Assembly (NCBI GenBank): GCA_002507205.1
Contig: DAZF01000052.1
Location: forward strand, 23,074-35,757
Length of the DNA stretch: 12,684 nt
Reading direction: 5' to 3'
Source: Methanolobus sp. UBA32
GTDB lineage: Archaea; Halobacteriota; Methanosarcinia; Methanosarcinales; Methanosarcinaceae
Each line of letters starts with the position of its first letter. The first letter of the stretch is position 1. Made by a program: the position numbers and the translations under genes. This document shows, piece after piece, positions 1-5,807 of the stretch. A model generated the notes under the pieces. The model was not told where the DNA came from and did not search any database. It saw only the letters and a list, made by a program, of their open reading frames with translations.

Positions 1-171
1 CAGATAGGTCTTTGATTTTAAGAGTTACTATTATTTGAAGATATTTGTATAAATAATGCTATGCATAGACATGGCACGGTCTGAAAGCAGTCATTTTTCA
101 AGGGGAAAACAAGAACATATAAGATTTTATTAAAGGAAATATATTAATAGCTCAATATTATATTTATCATT

Positions 172-186
172 ATCAATATATACTTT
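172..186 (+). promoter_or_regulatory. Candidate TATA box for the DUF92 fusion gene
   Basis: An AATATATACT element around 175-184 lies about 50 nt before the ATG at 229. Archaeal initiation falls roughly 25 nt after the TATA box, so a short leader of about 20-25 nt is expected. No clear Shine-Dalgarno sequence precedes the ATG. The rest of 1-228 is A+T-rich; I see no convincing gene or RNA in it. TATA-like strings are common in such DNA, hence the modest confidence. Confidence 0.35.
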
Positions 187-228
187 AATGGTATCCTACC
201 TCATATCAGTAAAACATGATCGATTAAC

Positions 229-1659
229 ATGGAAGGCATTCTAGGATTGTTTAAAAAAATGGAACACGAATACCGAAGGCAATTACTTCATGCTGCCTTT
301 GGCCTTCTGGTGTTGCTTTTTCCATTCATCGGAGCTGAGATATTACTATTACTGAGCTTCTTTGTCATAATGGGACTTACATTCCTTCCTGAAGATTCAC
401 CAATCAATAGATACCTTTACAAAAAACCACTCCCCGGCTCCAGAGAAATGCTAACTGGCAGCATCAATGAGGGACTGAAGAGTGCAAAGAACCTGGCTAT
501 TGCAGTATTTATCTTAATGCTGATAAGTTCACTACTGGAGTTCACTTCATATCGGTTTCCATTATATGTGATTGCAGGTGCCATCGCCATATCTACCTTC
601 GGCACCAGTGCTGCAAATTTTATACGCCACAGAAAGAAACTGCGATCTTTTCGCTATGAACCTAAAAATATTGATGGACATGAATCCCATATGTTACCGT
701 CAAGCATTGTACTTCTTGGTGTGGGGATAATAACAGCATACATTGCAGGAACATGGTTTTTGTACTGGCAGGAATTAGACGTTAGTTCAAATATGCTATT
801 CTTCCTGGCTGTCATTGGTTCCATAACAGGTGCTCTTTTTGAATCAATCCCTTCACGTATCGACAACAACCTCTCTGTTCCACTGGGTTCGGGGATGTCC
901 ATGTGGCTGTTCAGTTCTTTCGGATACTCAGTACCGGCACAACAGATGTTCATTGCACTTATCTTTTCATTGATCCTGGGCTATCTGGCCTACAGGACAA
1001 AAATAGCTGACCTTTCAGCACTTTTCAGCGCCGCCCTGCTTGGTGTACTTATCATTGTTTTCAGCGAACTCTTCTGGTTCATACTCCTGCTCACTTTCTT
1101 TATTCTGGGAGGGGTGTTTACCAAATTCAAGTATAAGTATAAGGAATCCATCGGTCTTGCACAATCAAAGGGTGGAGTCCGAAGCTATGAAAATGTTTTC
1201 AGTAACAGTACCGCAGCCCTCATACTTGCGATATGTTATGGAATATATCCGCAACATGCAGAACTGATAATCTTTGCCTATCTTGGTACTGTCGCCACAG
1301 CAACGGGGGATACTCTGGCAAGTGAGATAGGAACGACTGCACACTCACAGCCAATAATGATAACAACCCTGAAGCCCACACAAACAGGAGTTGATGGAGC
1401 AGTATCAATTCTTGGTGAACTCGCAGCAATTCTGGGTTCAATGGTTATAGGCCTGCTTCCAGTTCTCTTTGGAAGGGTTGACCATATATTCCTTGCTCTG
1501 GCTGTTACTACTGCTGGCGGCTTTTTGGGAACGAATGTAGACAGTCTGCTTGGTGCAACACTCCAAAAGCGAGGACTACTTTCAAACAGTGGTGTCAATT
1601 TTGTGGCGACCTTTGCAGGTGCCATTATATCAGGAGCGCTCTATCTTTTGCTGAGATGA
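229..1659 (+). CDS. Membrane protein: phytol/dolichol-kinase-like domain fused to DUF92 (TIGR00297) domain
   Basis: This 476-residue polytopic membrane protein has two recognisable halves. The N-terminal half (about 12-230) resembles the CTP-dependent phytol/dolichol kinase family: a basic-then-histidine start (RRQLLHAAFG, 16-25), a GTSAANFIRHR segment (125-135) where the family carries its G-[DT]-A motif, and a late E-x(6)-DNNLSVPL motif (E205, D212, N213, N214). The C-terminal half (about 240-476) is DUF92: GGVRSYENVFSNS (315-327), GDTLASEIG (360-368), TLKPTQTGVDGAVS (380-393) and DSLLGATLQ...NSGVNF (438-458). The plant DUF92 protein VTE6 is a phytyl-phosphate kinase and VTE5 is a phytol kinase, so a bifunctional isoprenoid-alcohol kinase, for example for geranylgeraniol salvage, is a reasonable inference but not proven for archaea. 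The start could also be Met11 (259); neither ATG has a strong Shine-Dalgarno. The next gene lies 88 nt downstream with its own TATA box. Confidence 0.88.
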   Translation: MEGILGLFKKMEHEYRRQLLHAAFGLLVLLFPFIGAEILLLLSFFVIMGLTFLPEDSPINRYLYKKPLPGSREMLTGSINEGLKSAKNLAIAVFILMLISSLLEFTSYRFPLYVIAGAIAISTFGTSAANFIRHRKKLRSFRYEPKNIDGHESHMLPSSIVLLGVGIITAYIAGTWFLYWQELDVSSNMLFFLAVIGSITGALFESIPSRIDNNLSVPLGSGMSMWLFSSFGYSVPAQQMFIALIFSLILGYLAYRTKIADLSALFSAALLGVLIIVFSELFWFILLLTFFILGGVFTKFKYKYKESIGLAQSKGGVRSYENVFSNSTAALILAICYGIYPQHAELIIFAYLGTVATATGDTLASEIGTTAHSQPIMITTLKPTQTGVDGAVSILGELAAILGSMVIGLLPVLFGRVDHIFLALAVTTAGGFLGTNVDSLLGATLQKRGLLSNSGVNFVATFAGAIISGALYLLLR

Positions 1660-1715
1660 TAGTATTGTCATTCAAATCTTGCTTAATATCCTGAATTACA
1701 GATGGTCTTCAAAAA

Positions 1716-1725
1716 CGTTATATGT
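1716..1725 (+). promoter_or_regulatory. TATA box of the JAMM protease gene, possibly leaderless
   Basis: CGTTATATG at about 1716-1724 lies some 25-28 nt before the ATG at 1748. Transcription would therefore start at or within a few bases of the start codon. No Shine-Dalgarno sequence precedes that codon, which fits a leaderless mRNA. Confidence 0.5.
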
Positions 1726-1747
1726 TCTCATATACTAAGATTATAGA

Positions 1748-2149
1748 ATGAGTGCAGGAATAAAAGGTATTGCAAAAGAAACACTTGATTTTATACTTGA
1801 GGTAAGCAAGTCCACATACCCGAATGAATTTGCAGGCCTGTTGCAGGCAAAAGATGGGATCATAACAGATATTCTCATTCTCCCTGGCACCGAGTCCAGC
1901 GAGGTAAACGCTGTCCTCAAGCTTTTCATGATGCCAAATGTCTCAGCAGTCGGTTCAGTACACAGCCACCCCAGTTCCGTGATACGACCTTCAAAAGCAG
2001 ACCTGAGACTTTTCAGTAAAACAGGCAACCATCATATTATAGTTGGGCATCCCTTCGGACCTGAAAACTGGAAATGCTTCAACGGAAGCGGAGAAGAGAT
2101 CTTACTGGATGTGCTTGATATCGAGATAGAGGATGATGAGATTCTTTGA
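1748..2149 (+). CDS. JAMM/MPN+ metalloprotease (Mov34/JAB1 family)
   Basis: This 133-residue single-domain protein carries the full JAMM zinc-protease signature: Glu27 in the YPNEFAGLL segment, then HSHPSSVIRPSKAD at 72-85, which gives H72, H74, S82 and D85 with canonical spacing. All predicted catalytic and zinc ligands are present, so it should be active. Archaeal relatives such as HvJAMM1 cleave isopeptide or linear bonds to ubiquitin-like SAMP proteins; bacterial relatives can act on ThiS/MoaD-like proteins or cysteine metabolism. No SAMP, E1 or ThiS gene lies beside it here, so the substrate is open. The domain fills the protein, and the tail is acidic (DIEIEDDEIL). The protein has no signal peptide or membrane span and is probably cytosolic. 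It follows the DUF92 gene by 88 nt but has its own promoter. Confidence 0.88.
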   Translation: MSAGIKGIAKETLDFILEVSKSTYPNEFAGLLQAKDGIITDILILPGTESSEVNAVLKLFMMPNVSAVGSVHSHPSSVIRPSKADLRLFSKTGNHHIIVGHPFGPENWKCFNGSGEEILLDVLDIEIEDDEIL

Positions 2150-2201
2150 GCTTATTCCCTAAAACATGATCTTTGAACTCAACAACAAACAGCACTTGAA
2201 T

Positions 2202-2228
2202 TAAAAAAAGATGACAGGATAAATCCTG
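2202..2228 (-). terminator. Hairpin plus T-tract terminator, minus strand
   Basis: Read on the minus strand, CAGGAT and ATCCTG (2215-2228) form a 6-bp stem with a 2-nt centre. After a 5-base spacer (TCATC) comes a run of seven T (2203-2209). It lies just past the stop codon of the C-terminal remnant at 2232-2318. The placement suggests that a real minus-strand gene once ended here. Confidence 0.45.
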
Positions 2229-2231
2229 CCA

Positions 2232-2318
2232 TTATTCGTTCTTTCTGATAACGAAGAAAGCAAGGGTTGCAAAGACCAACGATAGCATCCCGGTAAATCC
2301 AGAGATGTCATGAGTACA
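2232..2318 (-). pseudogene. Remnant C-terminus with archaeosortase-type (PGF-CTERM-like) sorting signal
   Basis: The minus strand encodes an open stretch of 28 codons ending in TAA, bounded upstream by an in-frame TGA (2319-2321). Its translation contains SGFTGMLSLVFATLAFFVIR followed by KNE-stop: a short G-F motif, a hydrophobic span of about 15 residues and a basic tail at the extreme C-terminus. This is the layout of PGF-CTERM and related signals on archaeal surface proteins. A hairpin/T-tract terminator follows directly. No matching extracellular domain is readable upstream in any frame, so I read this as the 3' remnant of a deleted cell-surface gene. The only in-frame ATG would give 18 residues. 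The motif is SGF rather than PGF, and a chance open frame is possible. Confidence 0.4.
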
Positions 2319-2344
2319 TCATGAAGAACTACCACACATCCGAA

Positions 2345-2381
2345 AAGAAAGCAAATGGATGATGGATTACCCATTTGCTCT
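2345..2381 (-). terminator. Hairpin terminator after the small minus-strand gene
   Basis: AGCAAATGG (2350-2358) pairs perfectly with CCATTTGCT (2371-2379) across a 12-nt loop. On the minus strand the stem is followed by TTCTTTTC and lies about 60 nt past the stop of the ORF at 2438-2551. A shorter T-run (CTTTT) follows it on the plus strand too, so it could act both ways. Confidence 0.45.
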
Positions 2382-2437
2382 TTTCCACACTAAACCCACT
2401 AGACCCAATTTTATATTTGTGTGGTACACGTAAAAGC

Positions 2438-2551
2438 TTAAACTACACCATGGTAGCTAAGGAATGAGTAGTATGTCAACAGAGCGATCATGAGGGAAAC
2501 GAGCAGTGTCCCGAAACTGTACGAATTATAATTAACGTGATATTCTGTCAT
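2438..2551 (-). CDS. Small single-span membrane protein, 37 aa, unrecognised
   Basis: I do not recognise a family. The reading frame runs from an ATG at 2551 to TAA at 2438. It encodes a polar, tyrosine-rich N-terminus (MTEYHVNYNSYS) and then a hydrophobic helix of about 20 residues beginning FGTLLVSLMIALLTYYSF. A short tail, SYHGVV, ends the protein. This is the composition expected of a one-pass membrane microprotein. The context supports it: on the minus strand a purine-rich BRE-like GTAAAG precedes TATATATA (about 2582-2589), which would place the transcription start near 2556-2560, just before the ATG. A near-perfect palindrome overlaps the start, and a hairpin terminator lies downstream. 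No Shine-Dalgarno is visible, which fits a nearly leaderless message. It could still be a chance ORF in a decayed region. Confidence 0.45.
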   Translation of the reverse strand: MTEYHVNYNSYSFGTLLVSLMIALLTYYSFLSYHGVV

Positions 2552-2571
2552 GTTTTATCATGATAAACATG
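2549..2571. promoter_or_regulatory. Operator-like palindrome TTTATCATGATAAA with outer CATG arms
   Basis: The core TTTATCATGATAAA (2554-2567) is a perfect 14-bp palindrome. Outer CATG arms (2549-2552 and 2568-2571) extend the symmetry to 23 bp with one extra base on one side. It sits between the TATATATA element and the start codon of the small minus-strand ORF, over the predicted transcription start. That is a classic position for a repressor site. The related string ATCATGA also occurs at 2487-2493 and 2604-2610. Confidence 0.45.
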
Positions 2572-2580
2572 GTCACGAAC

Positions 2581-2596
2581 CTATATATACTTTACT
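2581..2596. promoter_or_regulatory. TATATATA promoter element between divergent genes
   Basis: CTATATATACTTTA lies between the small minus-strand ORF and the thioesterase gene. On the minus strand it is preceded by a BRE-like purine run (GTAAAG) and is correctly spaced for the ORF starting at 2551. On the plus strand the upstream sequence (ACGAAC) is a poorer BRE, and use in that direction would give the thioesterase a leader of over 100 nt. Minus-strand use is therefore better supported. Confidence 0.45.
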
Positions 2597-2714
2597 GATA
2601 ACTATCATGATTAATCATTCTCTTTGTGAAGCTACGAACAATTGTGAACGATTCGTGAAATCCAATCAACAATAGATAAGTACCAGAAAAACAGAGAAGA
2701 CAAACATTATTCAG

Positions 2715-3152
2715 ATGAGGGAAAACATGGAAACGCAAGAGAACATGGATGACATCAAGAGATATTTCTCACAGGAATGCTTTGCATCAAATTCAGGTAT
2801 GGATCTCACTTTTGTTTCAAAGGGATATGCAAAAGCAGAGATGAAAATAGAAAAAAGACATCTTAATATCCTGGGTACTGTTCACGGAGGAGCCATTTTC
2901 ACATTAGCAGATATGGTGTTTGCGGCCGCATCCAACTCCCACGGGACCGTAGCAGTTGCTATCAATGTGGATATAGCCTATGTAAAAGCTGCATTCAAAG
3001 GAACCCTTTATGCTGAAGCTAAGGAAACATCCATAAACCCGAAGATATCAACGTATGTAGTACATGTAACCGATGATGAGGGAGATATTGTAGCTATATT
3101 CAACGGCATGGCTTACAGGAAGAAGAACAAACTTGAAATTCCTGAAGAATAA
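2715..3152 (+). CDS. PaaI-type hotdog-fold acyl-CoA thioesterase
   Basis: A protein of about 140 residues with the single hotdog domain of the PaaI/YbgC superfamily. The diagnostic segment is HGGAIFTLADMVFAAASNS (57-75): His57-Gly-Gly, the acid Asp66 on the central helix, and Asn74. It would hydrolyse acyl- or aryl-CoA thioesters in the cytosol, usually as a tetramer. PaaI is the housekeeping thioesterase of bacterial phenylacetate degradation, but archaeal homologues have unknown substrates. The ATG at 2727 (Met5) has a good Shine-Dalgarno, GAGGG, 5-6 nt upstream, whereas the ATG at 2715 has none close by, so 2727 is the better start. The leader holds three GTGAA repeats (2626, 2644, 2655) of unknown meaning. 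It converges on mmp8 and the paaK-like ligase, a suggestive pairing of CoA ligase and thioesterase. Confidence 0.85.
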   Translation: MRENMETQENMDDIKRYFSQECFASNSGMDLTFVSKGYAKAEMKIEKRHLNILGTVHGGAIFTLADMVFAAASNSHGTVAVAINVDIAYVKAAFKGTLYAEAKETSINPKISTYVVHVTDDEGDIVAIFNGMAYRKKNKLEIPEE

Positions 3153-3196
3153 AACTTACCGTACAATAATAAAATCAAAAGCATTCAAAAAACAGT

Positions 3197-3228
3197 TAAA
3201 AAAGCTGGGAGATCAAACCAGCTCTTTT
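3197..3228. terminator. Bidirectional terminator hairpin between paaI-like gene and mmp8
   Basis: AGCTGG (3203-3208) pairs with CCAGCT (3218-3223) around a 9-nt loop that includes the mmp8 stop codon. A-runs on the left and CTTTT on the right give T-rich tails in both directions. The minus-strand tail TTTTTT is the stronger. The hairpin therefore overlaps the last codons of mmp8 and would stop both convergent transcripts. Confidence 0.55.
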
Positions 3229-4061
3229 GGCTGCCTTTCCACAGGCAATGAAGGTAATTTAGCAGAACTCACGAGCAGAGGTGAATCAACTTCCTTTGCT
3301 CTTTCAAGAAGCAGTTCCTTTCCCCTTTGCGTAAGCCCGAAAAGAGGCACTGCATTCCCGACCTGTACAAGCGGTTTAACAAGGTCACGTATATTCTTTG
3401 ATGCACAGCTGGTAACAATATCAACATTGTCCAACAGCTCCTGTGCAAAATCCCTGTCGATGCCTGTTACATGTGCACCAATTATGGTCAGCTCGAGACC
3501 CAGTTCGGATTCAAGTTCTCTTAACTGCTTTGCAGTTTCAGGGAAAACAACGGTTACTGCTATCTTCTGGTAGCCAAGCTCTGCAGCTTTTCTTGTAGCT
3601 GCAACAGGGTCCAGTTTTGCGGTTGACGGGTCAAGAACTATACCGCCACGCTCACTTATACCATTGATGGTTTCATCAATTGGTTCGGTCTCTACAAGAC
3701 CGGAAATACGGGCACCCATACCCTGTACGAGATTTGGGTTGTTGGATATCACAGAACCTGCACCATCACATGCAGTGACAGTTGTATCAAGAAGACCACG
3801 GTTAAGTCCTGTCATCATAGTCTCGGAAGCACCAAATCCAACAAATATATCCATGTCAAGCTGACGTTTACTTGTAAAGAGACCAAAATCCCTGATCCGG
3901 AATTCCATATTCTTCTTAATCTCTTCCTTTGTTATGTTAGTGATACCCCGCGCTTTATCAAAGATCGGACACCAGCTGATAAGAGGTTCGCTAACCTCTA
4001 CAACTTCCCCATTCTCTACAACAACTCTGGCCTTTCCCAATATTTCCATTACATGCGGCAT
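3213..4061 (-). CDS. mmp8: Methanogenesis marker protein 8 (DUF2099, TIGR03275)
   Basis: This 282-residue soluble protein matches the DUF2099 marker family. It begins HVMEILGKARVVVENGEVVE (3-22), followed by EPLISWCPIF with Cys31. Next come the glycine-rich segment GFGASETMMTGLNRGLLDTT (75-94) and VTACDGAGSVISNNPNLVQG (95-114), and later a GAHVTGIDR motif (195-203) and TSCASKN with Cys219. The family is known as one found essentially only in methanogens; its biochemical role is not established to my knowledge. Cys31, Cys98 and Cys219 are candidates for a metal, cofactor or thiol site, though I cannot verify conservation here. The start is well set: AGGTGA lies 7 nt before the ATG. It follows the paaK-like gene by 42 nt on the same strand with no terminator between, so cotranscription is likely. 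Its last codons form part of the terminator hairpin. Confidence 0.9.
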   Translation of the reverse strand: MPHVMEILGKARVVVENGEVVEVSEPLISWCPIFDKARGITNITKEEIKKNMEFRIRDFGLFTSKRQLDMDIFVGFGASETMMTGLNRGLLDTTVTACDGAGSVISNNPNLVQGMGARISGLVETEPIDETINGISERGGIVLDPSTAKLDPVAATRKAAELGYQKIAVTVVFPETAKQLRELESELGLELTIIGAHVTGIDRDFAQELLDNVDIVTSCASKNIRDLVKPLVQVGNAVPLFGLTQRGKELLLERAKEVDSPLLVSSAKLPSLPVERQPKELV

Positions 4062-4103
4062 TGTTTTTTCACCTTTTACGATAACTATAATTGTTCAATG
4101 AAT

Positions 4104-5405
4104 CTAAAGAGCGTTTCTTCTGTCAACTACCTTCTTGGACTTACCCTCTGAACGTGGGATAGTACCCTTTTCTACAAGTTCCACATTGGTCCTTATATTG
4201 AGCACGCCCTTTAGCTCATTCTCCACATGCCTGCGCACAGCAGCAAGATCCTTCAGTTCACCGGTAAATGCATTTTCCTCGAGTTCCACCTTTACGGTGA
4301 TCTCATCAAGCATCTTTACATTCCTGTCAAGGATGACCTGGAAATGCTCTGTTACCTCGGGAATCTTGACTATGACATCTTCTATCTGTGAAGGGAATAC
4401 GTTAATACCCCTGACAATAAGCATATCATCGGCTCTTCCGAGAAGTCTTGATATACGAGGCGTTGTTCGACCACATGAGCACTCACTTTCGAGCAATCTT
4501 GTGATATCACCGGTCCTGTATCTGATAATTGGCAGTGCTTCCTTTGTGAGCGATGTGAGTACAAGTTCCCCTTTCTCGCCTTCTGCAACCTGTTCACCAT
4601 TCTCATCAAGTACTTCCACAAAGAAATGGTCACTCCATACGTGAAGGCCATCCTGTTCCTCACATTCAAAGGCAACCCCCGGACCCATGAGCTCCGAAAG
4701 ACCATAGGAATCATAAGCCTTGATGTTCAGGGAGTTCTCCAGTTGTTTTCTTGTATTGGATGACCATGGTTCAGCACCAAAACAACCAACTCTCAGAGAA
4801 AGCTTGTCAACAATATCCATTTCCCTTGCAGTTTCTGCAAGATAGAGAGCATAAGAAGGAGTACAATGAATTGCAGTAACACCAAAATCCATCATCATTT
4901 CAAGCTGCCTGCAGGTATTGCCTGTGCCGCTTGGAACTGTCATGGCCCCCATGCGTTCCACACCATAGTGGAAACCAAGACCACCAGTAAAAAGTCCGTA
5001 GTTCACAGCATTCTGGAAAACATCATTATTGTCAAGACCAACCATGGTGAGGTTCCTTGCCATAAGGTCTGACCAGTTCTCTATATCGTTCTTAGTGTAA
5101 CCGACAACTGTTGGTTTTCCACTTGTACCTGAAGAAGCGTGTATCCTCACAACATCCTTTCTCGGAACAGCAAAGAGTCCAAAGGGATAATTGTCTCTAA
5201 GATCTGTTTTTCTTGTGGTGGGTAACTTGCTGATATCATCCAGTGATCTTATATCATCCGGCGTGATACCAAGCTGCTTGAATTTATCTTTATAAAAAGG
5301 AACATTATTATAGACTGCTGCAGCCGTCTTTTTTAAGCGTTTTAGTTGCAGTTCTGCACGTTCGTCCTTTTTCATGGTTTCATATTTTGGCTGCCAGTAT
5401 CTCAT
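4104..5405 (-). CDS. Phenylacetate-CoA ligase family (PaaK-like) AMP-forming ligase
   Basis: This 433-residue adenylate-forming ligase would activate an aryl or other carboxylic acid to its CoA thioester with ATP. With Met at 5405 as residue 1, it has the phosphate loop SSGTSGKPT (91-99), the YGLSE motif (234-238), YRTGD (296-300), a Cys-X-Cys-Gly element (C309, C311) typical of PaaK, GRADDMLIVRGINVFP (323-338), and the C-terminal GTIPRSEGKSKKV lysine region (414-426). An open frame continues upstream to 5576, but those 57 residues do not resemble the family. A TATA box at 5461-5471 predicts initiation near 5440, and GGAG stands 8 nt before the ATG at 5405, so I chose that start. In methanogens this family has been linked to assimilating exogenous aryl acids into aromatic amino acids; partners such as indolepyruvate oxidoreductase are not in the window. 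The downstream partner is mmp8. Confidence 0.88.
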   Translation of the reverse strand: MRYWQPKYETMKKDERAELQLKRLKKTAAAVYNNVPFYKDKFKQLGITPDDIRSLDDISKLPTTRKTDLRDNYPFGLFAVPRKDVVRIHASSGTSGKPTVVGYTKNDIENWSDLMARNLTMVGLDNNDVFQNAVNYGLFTGGLGFHYGVERMGAMTVPSGTGNTCRQLEMMMDFGVTAIHCTPSYALYLAETAREMDIVDKLSLRVGCFGAEPWSSNTRKQLENSLNIKAYDSYGLSELMGPGVAFECEEQDGLHVWSDHFFVEVLDENGEQVAEGEKGELVLTSLTKEALPIIRYRTGDITRLLESECSCGRTTPRISRLLGRADDMLIVRGINVFPSQIEDVIVKIPEVTEHFQVILDRNVKMLDEITVKVELEENAFTGELKDLAAVRRHVENELKGVLNIRTNVELVEKGTIPRSEGKSKKVVDRRNAL

Positions 5406-5460
5406 GGGAACATCTCCGCAAAATATCCTCTCATAGGAGTACATCTTTAAGTGCTTAAAT

Positions 5461-5471
5461 CTTTTTATAAA
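5461..5471 (-). promoter_or_regulatory. TATA box of the paaK-mmp8 unit
   Basis: The minus strand reads TTTATAAAAAG here, a near-consensus archaeal TATA box. Initiation about 25 nt downstream (near 5440) would give a leader of about 35 nt before the ATG at 5405. That leader includes the GGAG ribosome-binding site. Confidence 0.55.
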
Positions 5472-5625
5472 CACATATCTTCTTTCGTCAGCTATAAGTC
5501 GGTTTTTAAACACCAAGAGAGGAGTATTATGAATAATGAATTTGTGTATTGAGGTATGCGTCAACATGACATGCATAATACATGAATATAATGGTTAGTA
5601 TGGACTTAAAATATCTAAAAGGACA

Positions 5626-5742
5626 ATGACATCAATCCTTTTAATATGTTTTTTTGGTGGTATTTGGATTACTCAAGGTTCATCTTTGCTTGTAGAGGCC
5701 AACAGTCTTGATTATGAAAGTATACCTACACAGTTGATATAA
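5626..5742 (+). CDS. Possible small secreted peptide or start of a decayed secreted protein
   Basis: I do not recognise a family. The frame from ATG (5626) to TAA (5742) encodes 38 residues: a hydrophobic stretch MTSILLICFFGGIWITQGSS, then LLVEANSLDYESIPTQLI. The hydrophobic part followed by a VEA-N junction looks like a signal peptide with a signal-peptidase site. AAAAGGA stands just before the ATG at tight spacing. The same frame is open for about ten codons upstream and reads LKISKRT before the Met. This basic n-region suggests that the original start was further upstream and is now lost, making this the N-terminal relic of a longer secreted protein. The AAAAGGA motif also pairs with TCCTTTT (5636-5642) in a hairpin that could mask the start. 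It lies between the paaK-like gene and the VWA gene; 5406-5807 otherwise holds only promoter-like A+T-rich DNA. Confidence 0.28.
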   Translation: MTSILLICFFGGIWITQGSSLLVEANSLDYESIPTQLI

Positions 5743-5807
5743 AGAAGTAAGAACAAATTTCACAGATATGAATGAGAATCAATGTCATCGTGGAGTGAAG
5801 AGAATTC

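Noticed and set aside
57..134. A 25-codon plus-strand ORF (MLCIDMARSESSH...) after a TATA-like GTATAAATA
   Set aside because: The TATA-like element is too close to the ATG to serve it, there is no ribosome-binding site, and the peptide has no protein-like pattern.
2385..2424. CCACAC / GTGTGG inverted repeat flanking a 28-bp stretch
   Set aside because: The arms are only 6 bp with a long loop, there is no T-tract and no target-site duplication, so neither a terminator nor an insertion remnant is supported.
3133..3573. 146-codon plus-strand frame overlapping the thioesterase end and mmp8
   Set aside because: It lies almost wholly antisense to mmp8, and its serine-rich translation is what the reverse strand of that gene yields.
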